A stretch of 64,000 bases of DNA from Planomicrobium soli (GTDB taxonomy: Bacteria > Bacillota > Bacilli > Bacillales_A > Planococcaceae). Location: contig NZ_PYAT01000001.1 of assembly GCF_003014655.1 (NCBI RefSeq), positions 62,001-126,000 of the forward strand, written 5' to 3'. The position numbers and the translations under genes were made by a program. Numbering within the stretch: the first letter of the stretch is position 1; each line of letters opens with the position of its first letter. The notes below the pieces were generated by a model. That model worked only from the letters and a program-made list of their open reading frames with translations. It did no database searches and was not told where the DNA came from. Positions 53,698-61,598 of this stretch are shown here, piece after piece.

Positions 53698-54543
53698 ATG
53701 ACAGTTTTAGTAACAGGTTTTACAGGGACCGTCGGTTATGAAGTGGCTCAAAGCTTAAAGAAAAATGGAATCCCGTTTAAGTGTGCTGTAAGAGATATGG
53801 AAAAAAGCCGCAATCGCTTTGGCGATGATTATGATTTTGTTCACTTAGATTTTGCAAATCCAGCAACTTTTGCTCCTGCCCTTGAAAGAGTGGATCAGCT
53901 CTTCCTGATATATCCGCCGGGAGACAAGCTGCAATTTGATGTATTTCTAAAAGAAGCTAAAAAAATGGGCATTCAGCACATTACTTACTTATCGGTAAAA
54001 GATGTCCAGTTTTTGCCGTTTATCCACCACTATAAAAATGAAAAGCTGATTAAAAGACAAAGCATCTCTTATACCTTTATTCGTGCCGGCTACTTTATGC
54101 AGAACCTAAATAATTTTTTATGTGTGGAAATTAAAGAGTACAATCGCATTTATGTCCCCGCTGGCAAGGGAAAAACCAGCTTCGTGGATGTACGTGATTT
54201 GGCAGATGTGATTGCTTTGTCTTTCCTCTATCCTAAAGAGCATGAGAACAAAGCCTATACGATCACAGGCGGAGAAGCTTTAGATTTTGGAGAAGTAGCA
54301 GAAAAAATGAGTGGCCTACTTGGAAGACCTATTTATTATTCGAATCCAACCGCAAAAGACTTCAAAAAATACATGTTAAGCCGTAAGCTAGATAAAGCCT
54401 TTATCAATATCGTTGTTGGCATCCATTTCCCTACAAAGTTAGGGTTGGCCAAGGGGATATCTTCAGATTTTCAAAAGCTTACTGGCAAAAAACCTCGCAA
54501 AATCAAGCAATACATTGAAGATTATCGAAATGCTTGGGAATGA
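53698..54543 (+). CDS. NmrA-like NAD(P)-binding protein
   Basis: A 281-aa atypical short-chain dehydrogenase. The Rossmann motif is VLVTGFTGTVGYEVAQSLKK (GxxGxxG), with DFVHLDFANPATF and FIRAGYFMQNLNNF typical of NmrA/HSCARG-type redox sensors and QOR2-like quinone reductases. The catalytic Tyr-Lys pair of classical SDRs is not clear. AAAGCGGTGA is six bases before the ATG. It is monocistronic. Confidence 0.85.
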   Translation: MTVLVTGFTGTVGYEVAQSLKKNGIPFKCAVRDMEKSRNRFGDDYDFVHLDFANPATFAPALERVDQLFLIYPPGDKLQFDVFLKEAKKMGIQHITYLSVKDVQFLPFIHHYKNEKLIKRQSISYTFIRAGYFMQNLNNFLCVEIKEYNRIYVPAGKGKTSFVDVRDLADVIALSFLYPKEHENKAYTITGGEALDFGEVAEKMSGLLGRPIYYSNPTAKDFKKYMLSRKLDKAFINIVVGIHFPTKLGLAKGISSDFQKLTGKKPRKIKQYIEDYRNAWE

Positions 54544-54570
54544 TTGTGTGAAGACAAGTATAAATAAGGT

Positions 54571-54613
54571 AAAAGATCTGCATCCCCAAATCAATGGTGC
54601 ATGCAGATCTTTT
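54571..54613. terminator. Bidirectional terminator, nmrA-like / terC
   Basis: Perfect AAAAGATCTGCAT/ATGCAGATCTTTT stem with 17-nt loop between convergent genes. Confidence 0.88.
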
Positions 54614-54728
54614 AACTTTCTCTATCCTGAAATTCGGTTTAATTTTCTGCTCTTTGTTTGTAACTATCGCCTATATTAAGCAAGTAATTTACGACAGTCT
54701 ATACTGCGATTCGCCAGGCTAATAAGTT

Positions 54729-55487
54729 TTAAGCTTCCTGTTCCCGCTTTTTCTTAACGCTGATCAAAGCCCCCACAGCAACGATTCCAAGCAAAATTCC
54801 CCAGAAAATCAATTTCCATTCCGTAGAATGAGCAAATTCATAAGGCAGGATGCCAAGCTCTTTATGCCCCAAAGTGAGCACCGTCAGTTTGACCCCTACC
54901 CATCCTACGATAATGAAAGCAGTCGTTTCCAATTGCGGGTAGCTTGCCAGCAACTTGACGAATTTATGGGCGGCAAAGCGCATGATGATAAGGCCGAAGA
55001 TGCCTCCAGCAAGCATCACTCCAAATTGGCCCCCGTTGATGCCGCCAACTTCAAAGCTGCCTAGGTGAGGCAACGTAATGGCTAGCGCGACTGCAGCCAG
55101 CATCGAATCTATTGCAAATGCGATATCCGCTAATTCAACTTTGAACACGGTCATCCAGAAACCGGACCCTTTTGTCGCTTCCGGTTCGATGGAATGTTCT
55201 TTGCCTTTTCGCTGATCGTAAATATGTTTAAAAGCGATAAACAGCAAGTAGGCTGCCCCTAGAGCCTGGATTTGCCATACATCGACCAATAAGGTAATGG
55301 TGAACAATGCGGCAAACCGGAAGACGAATGCTCCCAATAATCCATAAAACAAAGCTTTTTTCTGCTGGTCTTTCGGCAAGTGTTTGACCATGACCGCCAT
55401 CACCACAGCATTATCGGCAGCTAATAACCCCTCCAACGCCACAAGAACCAACAGCACCCACAAATACTCCAAAAGAATTGCTTCCAT
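54729..55487 (-). CDS. TerC family membrane protein, probable Mn2+ exporter
   Basis: A 252-aa polytopic protein of the TerC/Alx/YkoY family. EGLLAADNAVVMAVMVKHLP and VELADIAFAIDSMLAAVALA hold the paired acidic membrane motifs, and about seven hydrophobic segments follow. Start MEAILLEYLW is six bases after AAAGGAGGA; the longer frame upstream runs into the riboswitch. A yybP-ykoY leader directly upstream implies induction by Mn2+ and a role in manganese efflux or metalation of exported proteins, as shown for Bacillus homologues. Confidence 0.9.
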   Translation of the reverse strand: MEAILLEYLWVLLVLVALEGLLAADNAVVMAVMVKHLPKDQQKKALFYGLLGAFVFRFAALFTITLLVDVWQIQALGAAYLLFIAFKHIYDQRKGKEHSIEPEATKGSGFWMTVFKVELADIAFAIDSMLAAVALAITLPHLGSFEVGGINGGQFGVMLAGGIFGLIIMRFAAHKFVKLLASYPQLETTAFIIVGWVGVKLTVLTLGHKELGILPYEFAHSTEWKLIFWGILLGIVAVGALISVKKKREQEA

Positions 55488-55515
55488 TTTTCGTCCTCCT
55501 TTTGATTTTTGCCAA

Positions 55516-55552
55516 CAAAAAAGACCCCTGCCCAAATAAAAGGCAAAGGTCT
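55516..55552 (-). terminator. Riboswitch-controlled terminator of terC
   Basis: AGACCTTTGCC/GGGCAGGGGTCT stem then TTTTTT on the minus strand; the 5' arm is also part of the yybP-ykoY aptamer, so folding is mutually exclusive. Confidence 0.85.
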
Positions 55553-55662
55553 CGCTAAGCAAAAGTTTTGCTATCACAACCGATGGCTCTTAACCATGTA
55601 ATGACGATTGTGAAATAGGTCTCCCTATAGCTACTCCCCCTCGACATAAAGTCAAAGGCTAT
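55541..55662 (-). promoter_or_regulatory. yybP-ykoY (Mn2+) riboswitch
   Basis: Minus-strand leader with the two diagnostic internal loops GGGGGAGTAGC and TAGCGAGACCTTTGCC, bridged by helices including GGGAGACC and ACAATCG/CGGTTGT. It directly precedes a TerC-family gene, the classic target. 55663-55914 contains no gene. Confidence 0.9.
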
Positions 55663-55914
55663 TGTGTTGTACCTTGAGTATATCATCTAAAAGTAAGTGT
55701 TGACCAATAAAAACATAGGAAATAATTAAAATTCCGCTTTTTTAAAATGGTGATTTGGTAAACCGAGTTTCTTTTTTGCAATCCAGCGGATTAATTACGA
55801 ACCACATTCGTTATAGGTAAGATGAATTCACACCAGTCCTTTACTTCCCTGTGTCCTTCCGCTACACTAAATTTATCGGGATTAACCCGTTCACAAAAAA
55901 CTGCATACTGTTTT

Positions 55915-56009
55915 CTGCACTAGGGGTGCCCGATTTTCGGCTGAGATGCAAGCGCAAGCTTCGATCCCTTATGACTCGATCCAGGTAATACTGGCGTGAG
56001 GAAGTGCGG
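55915..56009 (+). promoter_or_regulatory. TPP riboswitch (THI element)
   Basis: P1 CTGCACT/AGTGCGG encloses AGGGGTGCC, GGCTGAGATG, CGATCCCTTATGACTCGATCC and AGGTAATACTGGCGTGAGGAAG with all thi-box landmarks. It sits upstream of ykoFEDC. TPP binding should favour the downstream terminator. Confidence 0.96.
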
Positions 56010-56057
56010 CGCATTTCTGTTATAAATCCTTTTTAGATTTATAGGCATAGAGATAGT

Positions 56058-56088
56058 GGCTGCTTCTTCGCGGATGCAGCCTTTTTTT
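56058..56088 (+). terminator. TPP riboswitch expression-platform terminator
   Basis: GGCTGC-T-TC/GA-T-GCAGCC stem then TTTTTTT, between the aptamer and ykoF. Confidence 0.9.
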
Positions 56089-56116
56089 GTGCAAAATTTT
56101 AAGGAGGAAGATAAAT

Positions 56117-56707
56117 ATGGAACCATTGCAATGCGGCACGAGCCCAATCGTCGGATTTCGTTTTTCCCTGCATCCGATGACTGGGGATTTTATTGGAGTG
56201 ATCAAAGGGGCTTTGAAAGAGACGGATACGTCTAATGTTTGGATGCACACAGACGATGTATCAACAGTAATCCGTGGAAAGCAGAATCATGTATTCAATG
56301 TGGCAAAAGCGATAACCCTGCATGCTGCAAAAACCGGAGAACACGTTGCGCTTTCCGGCACATTTTCCATTGGATGCCCGGGCGATTCAGCCGGCGATGT
56401 CTATTTGGAAAAAGATGATGTACTTTTGAACAACGACAGCACAAAACAATATGTGTCATCTCAATTTGCACTATATCCGATGAACAATCCCGATTACATG
56501 GCCGTCATTTACCGCGAAGTCGACCGGGCGAAAGAACGCGGCGTTTTTAACGATTCCATGCATTATGCGAGCGGCATCCACGGTGATATCCATGATGTCT
56601 TCTCTTTCTATGAAGAAGCATTCACCAATGCACGGTCAGAAAAACATCGCCACTTGGTAATGACGGTTTCGATGAGCATCAACAGCCCATCGCACGGAGG
56701 TGCGTAA
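56117..56707 (+). CDS. ykoF: YkoF thiamin/HMP-binding protein
   Basis: A 196-aa cytoplasmic protein with two tandem ferredoxin-like halves: CGTSPIVGFRFSLHPMTGDFIGVIKGAL and SSQFALYPMNNPDYMAVIYREV. B. subtilis YkoF binds thiamin and the HMP moiety and is encoded with the YkoEDC transporter. AAGGAGGAAG precedes the ATG, directly after the TPP-controlled terminator. It is the first gene of ykoFEDC. Confidence 0.93.
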   Translation: MEPLQCGTSPIVGFRFSLHPMTGDFIGVIKGALKETDTSNVWMHTDDVSTVIRGKQNHVFNVAKAITLHAAKTGEHVALSGTFSIGCPGDSAGDVYLEKDDVLLNNDSTKQYVSSQFALYPMNNPDYMAVIYREVDRAKERGVFNDSMHYASGIHGDIHDVFSFYEEAFTNARSEKHRHLVMTVSMSINSPSHGGA

Positions 56708-56708
56708 C

Positions 56709-57290
56709 ATGCTGAAATCGTGGAAATTAAAAGAAATCGTATTAATGTCGCTTTTCGGCGTCGTCTTTGGCATCGTCTATTTGCTTGCAATCCATCTGGG
56801 GAATATTTGGGCCGGCGTCATTGGTCCGATTGCCTATGAGTGGATGTTCGGCATATGGTTCATCGTCTCGATCATCTCGATGCAGATCATCCGGAAGCCT
56901 GGAGCCGCGGTGCTGCCCGAAACGCTTGCTGCCATCATCGAAGTGATGCTCGGCAACGCAATCGGACCGAGGCTTATCTTGTCAGGCGTCATTCAGGGAT
57001 TGGGCGCAGAAGCCGCATTCGCAGTGACAGGGTACAAGCATTTCAATCTGGCCATCATGATGCTTGCAGGTGCGGGAGCTGCGGTATTCAGTTTTGTCTA
57101 CGGCTATTTCCTTTCCGGCTATGCCGCACTCGACCCTTCTTTTGTTGCTCTTATGTTTACGCTTCGGGTGCTCAGCGGCATGATTATTGCAGGCATCGGC
57201 GGCAAATACCTGGCAGATGCTTTGCTTGCGACCGGCTCTCTTCGCGGCTATGCCATTTCACGGGCGAAAAAAGGTGATGCAGGTGCATAA
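56709..57290 (+). CDS. ykoE: YkoE, ECF-type thiamin/HMP transporter S-component
   Basis: A 193-aa membrane protein with six hydrophobic segments (LMSLFGVVFGIVYLLAIHLG, AYEWMFGIWFIVSIISMQII and so on), matching YkoE, the substrate-specific subunit of an ECF transporter. Start ATG 56709 lies eight bases after GGAGG and two bases after the ykoF stop. It overlaps ykoD by 14 bp. Substrate thiamin or hydroxymethylpyrimidine is inferred from the TPP riboswitch and YkoF. Confidence 0.92.
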   Translation: MLKSWKLKEIVLMSLFGVVFGIVYLLAIHLGNIWAGVIGPIAYEWMFGIWFIVSIISMQIIRKPGAAVLPETLAAIIEVMLGNAIGPRLILSGVIQGLGAEAAFAVTGYKHFNLAIMMLAGAGAAVFSFVYGYFLSGYAALDPSFVALMFTLRVLSGMIIAGIGGKYLADALLATGSLRGYAISRAKKGDAGA

Positions 57291-58713
57291 AGACGTTTTT
57301 ACTCTCCGTGATGTATCGTTCCGTTTCCCGGAAGACGACAAAGAAATATTGAACGGAGTTTCCTTCACCATTCGAGAAGGGGATCGTGTCACGATCAGCG
57401 GGCCAAGCGGCTGCGGCAAAAGCACGCTTTTGTATTTGCTGAACCGTTTATACCCGGAAAATTGCGACGGAATCGTTACTGGCGACATTCGTTTATTCGG
57501 CAAAAAGTCTGAAGTTTATGCTCCCGGTGAAATCAACCATCAGGTGGCGACCGTTTTTCAGGATCCGGATTCGCAATTCTGCATGCCTACAGTCGAAGAG
57601 GAGTTGGCCTTCACACTGGAGAATTTACAGGTCCCGCGCATTGAAATGGAAAGCCGGATTAGGGATGTATTGGAGTTGACCAGGTTATCTGCTCTTCGGC
57701 ATACGGTTATCCAATCTTTATCCGGCGGCATGAAACAGCGTGTAGCTACAGCTTGCGCACTCGTTATGAAACCGGAGGTCCTGCTGCTGGACGAACCGCT
57801 CTCGCATCTTGACCCACTAACGGCCCAACAGTTTATCACTTGGCTCGAGGGGCTTCATAAAGAAGTCGGCTTGACGATCGTTGCTGTGGAGCACCGGTTA
57901 GACTTATGGGGAAGCTTTTTCGACCGTGAAATTTCCATGGACCATTCTGGACGCATTATTGCGGATGGACCGTTTCGCCGGAAAACTCCAATCTTTTATA
58001 CTAGGCGCGCATCAGCTGTGGAAACGGAACCAGCGTTATCCGTTGACGCTGTTTCTGTGAAAATAAAAAACGAAACGCTGCTCTTTCCTCTATCGTTCCA
58101 AGCAAAACGGGGCGAAGTAGTTGTAATAGCCGGTCCGAACGGTTCTGGCAAATCGACGTTATTGAAATCGCTTTGCGGCATTTATAAACGTTCATCGGGA
58201 ACCGTCGAGCCAGAGAGGGTCGGCTATGTACCGCAATCACCTGAATTTTTGTTTCTAGAAAAAACCATTGAAAAAGAGTTAAGGTATTCCGGCTTCGCTT
58301 CTTCTTCAGAAGTTGAATCCTTGTTGCATCGCCTGGCTCTTGAGCATTTAAAAGATGCCCATCCTTTCTCTGTTAGCCATGGACAGAAACGCCGCGTTGC
58401 CATCGGTGCAATGCTTGCTGACAACCGCAAAGTAATATTGATGGACGAACCTACTTCCGGACAAGATGCTTCATGCCTACAAGAATTGTTTGAATTGATC
58501 CATGAACGCGTACAGGAAGGCATCAGTTTTTTGATTGTCACTCATGACATGGAGTTTGCGGCTGCAGCTGCAAACTCTGTAATCCTCATTAAAGACGGCA
58601 GAATGACCGGCAAGTTTGCAGCCAGCGAGATTTGGCAAGATGCACCCCTTCTTGCGTCGCACCAGCTTCTGCCGCCAAAAGGAGCAGATCAACATGCGGC
58701 AGCTTTTGCATGA
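57277..58713 (+). CDS. ykoD: YkoD, tandem ECF ATPase
   Basis: A 478-aa protein with two fused ABC ATPase domains. First: Walker A SGPSGCGKST, signature LSGGMKQRV, Walker B LLLDEPLSHLDP. Second (from about residue 255): AGPNGSGKST, signature degenerated to VSHGQKRRV, Walker B ILMDEPTSGQD. It energises the YkoE/YkoC transporter. Start MQVHKDVF at 57277 has AAAGGTG upstream and overlaps ykoE by 14 bp. The His in place of Gly in the second signature is shared with other ECF ATPases as far as I recall. Confidence 0.93.
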   Translation: MQVHKDVFTLRDVSFRFPEDDKEILNGVSFTIREGDRVTISGPSGCGKSTLLYLLNRLYPENCDGIVTGDIRLFGKKSEVYAPGEINHQVATVFQDPDSQFCMPTVEEELAFTLENLQVPRIEMESRIRDVLELTRLSALRHTVIQSLSGGMKQRVATACALVMKPEVLLLDEPLSHLDPLTAQQFITWLEGLHKEVGLTIVAVEHRLDLWGSFFDREISMDHSGRIIADGPFRRKTPIFYTRRASAVETEPALSVDAVSVKIKNETLLFPLSFQAKRGEVVVIAGPNGSGKSTLLKSLCGIYKRSSGTVEPERVGYVPQSPEFLFLEKTIEKELRYSGFASSSEVESLLHRLALEHLKDAHPFSVSHGQKRRVAIGAMLADNRKVILMDEPTSGQDASCLQELFELIHERVQEGISFLIVTHDMEFAAAAANSVILIKDGRMTGKFAASEIWQDAPLLASHQLLPPKGADQHAAAFA

Positions 58714-59452
58714 TATGAACCCTTCAGTAAAATTTGTTGCAGTCACTTTAGCAATGTTAACGCTAGCGTTTTTCTTTGATCCATGGACACCTGCCCTGTT
58801 TTGGATCGGCATTATTCTTATGCAGGTCTTTTGGAGCCGTATCAATTGGAAGCTATGGTTTGTGCTAATGCTGCCGTTCACACTCGGAGCGTTCGGTTAT
58901 CTATGGACAGCTTTAGTTTTCGGTGCAAATGATGGCAGTGAAGCGATATTGACTTTTGCCGGCATTTCCGTGACCGAAGAACAATGGCAGCGAGCCTTGT
59001 CCCTGTCCTTTCGTGTCATGGCCTTTTCCACATTGTCTCTCTTGTTCGCGCTGACGACAGATCCTGTGAAATTCGTTATGAGCTTGATGCAGCAATTGAA
59101 GCTTTCCCCAAAACTTGCTTACGGAGTTATGGTCAGTTATCAATTTTTGCCTGTATTGAAGGACGAGTTCTTCCAGATTCAGCAAGCACAGCGCCTTCGA
59201 GGCGTTCCTGTCGAGGAAAGCTGGTGGCGCCGGCTGCTGAACCTTCGGCACCTCTTATTGCCGATGCTTGCCGGCGCCGTCCGTAAAGCTGAACGCGCAG
59301 CGTTTGCCATGGAAGCGCGTGGTTTTACCGGCAAAGCGCCTACCGAATTCTATCGTCCGATCATGTTGACTAAAACAGACTTTTTGTTGGCTACTTTCTT
59401 TTTATGTGTTTTAGTTGCGAGTTGTACTGGTGGAATTTTATTGACTGATTAA
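58694..59452 (+). CDS. ykoC: YkoC, ECF transporter transmembrane protein (EcfT)
   Basis: A 252-aa membrane scaffold. Helices occur at KFVAVTLAMLTLAFFF, LFWIGIILMQVFW, LWFVLMLPFTLGAFGYLW and others; the ATPase-coupling motif is AQRLRGVP and a second is AMEARGFTG (the A-R-G pair of EcfT). AAGGAG precedes the ATG, which overlaps ykoD by 20 bp. It completes the TPP-regulated ykoFEDC operon. Confidence 0.93.
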   Translation: MRQLLHDMNPSVKFVAVTLAMLTLAFFFDPWTPALFWIGIILMQVFWSRINWKLWFVLMLPFTLGAFGYLWTALVFGANDGSEAILTFAGISVTEEQWQRALSLSFRVMAFSTLSLLFALTTDPVKFVMSLMQQLKLSPKLAYGVMVSYQFLPVLKDEFFQIQQAQRLRGVPVEESWWRRLLNLRHLLLPMLAGAVRKAERAAFAMEARGFTGKAPTEFYRPIMLTKTDFLLATFFLCVLVASCTGGILLTD

Positions 59453-59457
59453 TTTAT

Positions 59458-59486
59458 ACTGCCTGCTTTTGCAGGTAGTTTTTTTC
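59458..59486 (+). terminator. Terminator of ykoFEDC
   Basis: ACTGCCTGC/GCAGGTAGT stem (one G-U), TTTT loop, then seven T. Confidence 0.88.
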
Positions 59487-59598
59487 TTGTTTGCTAGTTT
59501 TTTATTTCGTTATTTCCTTATGTAATTAATTACATTTAAATCTGAAAACAAGCTATTAATCTTTTAGCTTTTGCTCCAACTGGTAAAAAGTTGTTTTT

Positions 59599-59703
59599 CA
59601 TGTTAAGAAGTTAAGATCGCATGTTGAAATACAGATACTTCATGTAAAAATACTGATAGTTCATGTTAGAACCCTGAATCTTCATGAAGAAAATATTTCC
59701 ACT
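59599..59703. repeat. Five-unit array of 21-bp CATG repeats (site 2a)
   Basis: CATG occurs at 59599, 59620, 59641, 59662 and 59683, always 21 bp apart. The middle three units share the pattern CATGT-A-AA-A-CTGAT-CTT with few changes; the outer two are degraded. Distinct in sequence from the neighbouring AGTTGNAACT array but with the same period. Confidence 0.75.
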
Positions 59704-59731
59704 CACTTACCTTTTAACTTTTAAAAAGGTA

Positions 59732-59815
59732 AGTTGTAACTCCCTTGCGATAAGTTGCAACTCGCCTTAAAAAAGTTGTAACTCAGTCCCCAAAAGTTGC
59801 AACTTACTTCCAGCC
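59732..59815. repeat. Four-unit array of 21-bp AGTTGNAACT repeats (site 2b)
   Basis: Palindromic cores AGTTGNAACT at 59732, 59753, 59774 and 59795, exactly 21 bp apart, with central base alternating T, C, T, C. It shares flank AACTCGCCTT with the array at 45233. It lies between the convergent terminators of ykoC and the Spo0M-like gene, so it is outside any expected transcript. No gene is seen in 59487-59844. Confidence 0.8.
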
Positions 59816-59844
59816 TCTTGCCATTCCCTTAAAAAAATGCCCAC

Positions 59845-59872
59845 AAAAAAAGAGGGCTGAAATCAGCCCTCT
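59845..59872 (-). terminator. Terminator of the Spo0M-like gene
   Basis: Perfect AGAGGGCTGA/TCAGCCCTCT stem with AA loop and T-run; it overlaps the stop codon. Confidence 0.88.
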
Positions 59873-60282
59873 AGTTTGCCGTATGTAACCTCGTCTTCGT
59901 CTTGCACGTCCAAGCCATTGTCGATATGGACAATTGTGCGCACAATGAGTTTCGCCTTATCGCTGTCGAACAGCCAGCGTTCGTCCGGAACGATTTCAAA
60001 TTGCCTCATGACCGTTTCTTTTGATTTTACTGATCCGGCAAATTCTATCGACTGCTTGCCGACAACCGTTTCAATATAATCAAAATCACTGTCTTCGCGG
60101 TAATCTTCAACCACTTTGATGACCTTAAGTTCGACAAACTCGATATCTTGCTCTCCATCGCCTCCGTGAAGGTAGATGGTTCCATTCAATGTTTCACCTT
60201 CATCAAGATGCGGCCTTTCAATAACTGTTTCGACTTTCATAGAACCAAAGCCGATGCTCGTTAAAAAATTACGAAACTTCAT
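59863..60282 (-). CDS. Spo0M-like arrestin-fold protein (short form)
   Basis: A 139-aa cytoplasmic protein. MKFRNFLTSIGFGSMKVETVIERPHLDEGETLNGTIYLHGGDGEQDIEFVELKV matches the N-terminal arrestin-like half of sporulation-control protein Spo0M. Full Spo0M is about twice this length, so this is a half-length version; the C-terminal half is not found nearby. GGAGG precedes the ATG. No other sporulation gene is present in the window. Confidence 0.78.
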   Translation of the reverse strand: MKFRNFLTSIGFGSMKVETVIERPHLDEGETLNGTIYLHGGDGEQDIEFVELKVIKVVEDYREDSDFDYIETVVGKQSIEFAGSVKSKETVMRQFEIVPDERWLFDSDKAKLIVRTIVHIDNGLDVQDEDEVTYGKLEG

Positions 60283-60344
60283 ACAGTGACAACCTCCAAG
60301 TTTAAGTAATGAATGTTTACCACAATGCCGACTTCTTCAAACCG

Positions 60345-61535
60345 TTAAAGAAGTTCTGTATAGTCGTAATGATTTTCCAGATTAGCTTCATGTTTGTTGT
60401 AACGGCGTTTGAATAGTTTGTAAAGATGAGCAACAAGCACTTTAACCAGTGCATATGCCGGAATACCAAAAATTACGCCGACAATGCCGAACAACGAACC
60501 AGCCGTTAAAAGCACAAATATGATGGTGATCGGATGGATGAACATCGTTTTCCCCATGACTTGAGGCGAAATGATGTTGCTTTCCAGTATTTGGACGATA
60601 GTCCATACAATGCCGACTTTGATGAGCATGAACGGCGAAATGACTATCGCTACAATTGCAGCCGGCGCAAAGGCGATTGCAGGACCGATATACGGAATTA
60701 CACTTGTAACGCCGGTAATAAAACCGAATAACAGCGCATAATCCAATCCGATGATCAAGAAACCGATATACACCATTACGCCGATAAAAGCGCCGACAAT
60801 GAGTTTGCCTTGAATATAAGCCCCAATTTGCTTGTCCGCTTCTTTAAGGACAATCTGTGTATCATGCCGAAAGCGCGGCGGCAAGGCTTTGATAAATGTC
60901 TCCGGTAATTTTTCCCCGTCTTTTAACAAATAGAATAAGATGAACGGTACGATGATGATCGACAATACAACTCCAGTGACGGTGGAAATAAATCCGGTAA
61001 TGCCTGTCAAAACTGTAGCCGCTGTCGCCTCAAATGTTTGATTGATTGTGTCTGGCAGCGTCGTCAGCAGCTCTTCAATATTAAAGCTCGAATTAATATA
61101 GTATTCGCCGATATAGCGATTATTGCGCAAGAAAGCATCTGTTGTTGTCAGAAGCTGCATGAAATATGAAGGGAACTCCATAATCAATGTCTGGGTTTGC
61201 GCTCTTAAAAAAGGCAATACCAACACAATCAGCAAAGTCAACAGGCCGGTTACCCCTACGAAAATAATGACTATGCCCCAAAGTCGGGAAATCTTCAACC
61301 CTTCGAGGACCCGCAGCACGGGACGAAGCAAATAATACAAAACGAGCGCTAAGATGACCGGCAAGACAATCGTTTTCATGAACACAAGCAGCGGATTAAA
61401 TATAAATGACACTTCACGGAAGATGAAAATGACCAGACCAATTAAAACAAGCGCAATCAAGGTAAAAAGCGTATTTGTTCCTCCGAGAAAACGGATGAAA
61501 TTGGTAGAAAAAAATGACTGTTTTTCCGGCTCCAT
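60345..61535 (-). CDS. AI-2E family (PerM/YdbI-like) permease
   Basis: A 396-aa membrane protein with eight hydrophobic segments and a large central hydrophilic loop (PDTINQTFEATAATVL). YALLFGFITGVTSVIPYIGPAIAFAPAAIVA and the late ESNIISPQVMGKTMFIHPITIIFVLL are the family signature. Members include Na+/H+ antiporters and AI-2 exporters; the substrate cannot be assigned. ATG 61535 is five bases after AGGAG. Confidence 0.88.
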   Translation of the reverse strand: MEPEKQSFFSTNFIRFLGGTNTLFTLIALVLIGLVIFIFREVSFIFNPLLVFMKTIVLPVILALVLYYLLRPVLRVLEGLKISRLWGIVIIFVGVTGLLTLLIVLVLPFLRAQTQTLIMEFPSYFMQLLTTTDAFLRNNRYIGEYYINSSFNIEELLTTLPDTINQTFEATAATVLTGITGFISTVTGVVLSIIIVPFILFYLLKDGEKLPETFIKALPPRFRHDTQIVLKEADKQIGAYIQGKLIVGAFIGVMVYIGFLIIGLDYALLFGFITGVTSVIPYIGPAIAFAPAAIVAIVISPFMLIKVGIVWTIVQILESNIISPQVMGKTMFIHPITIIFVLLTAGSLFGIVGVIFGIPAYALVKVLVAHLYKLFKRRYNKHEANLENHYDYTELL

Positions 61536-61598
61536 TCCCACTCCTACTTTCTATAACTGATGTAACCTCTATTCAATTTTAACATATTATCTGACTTT

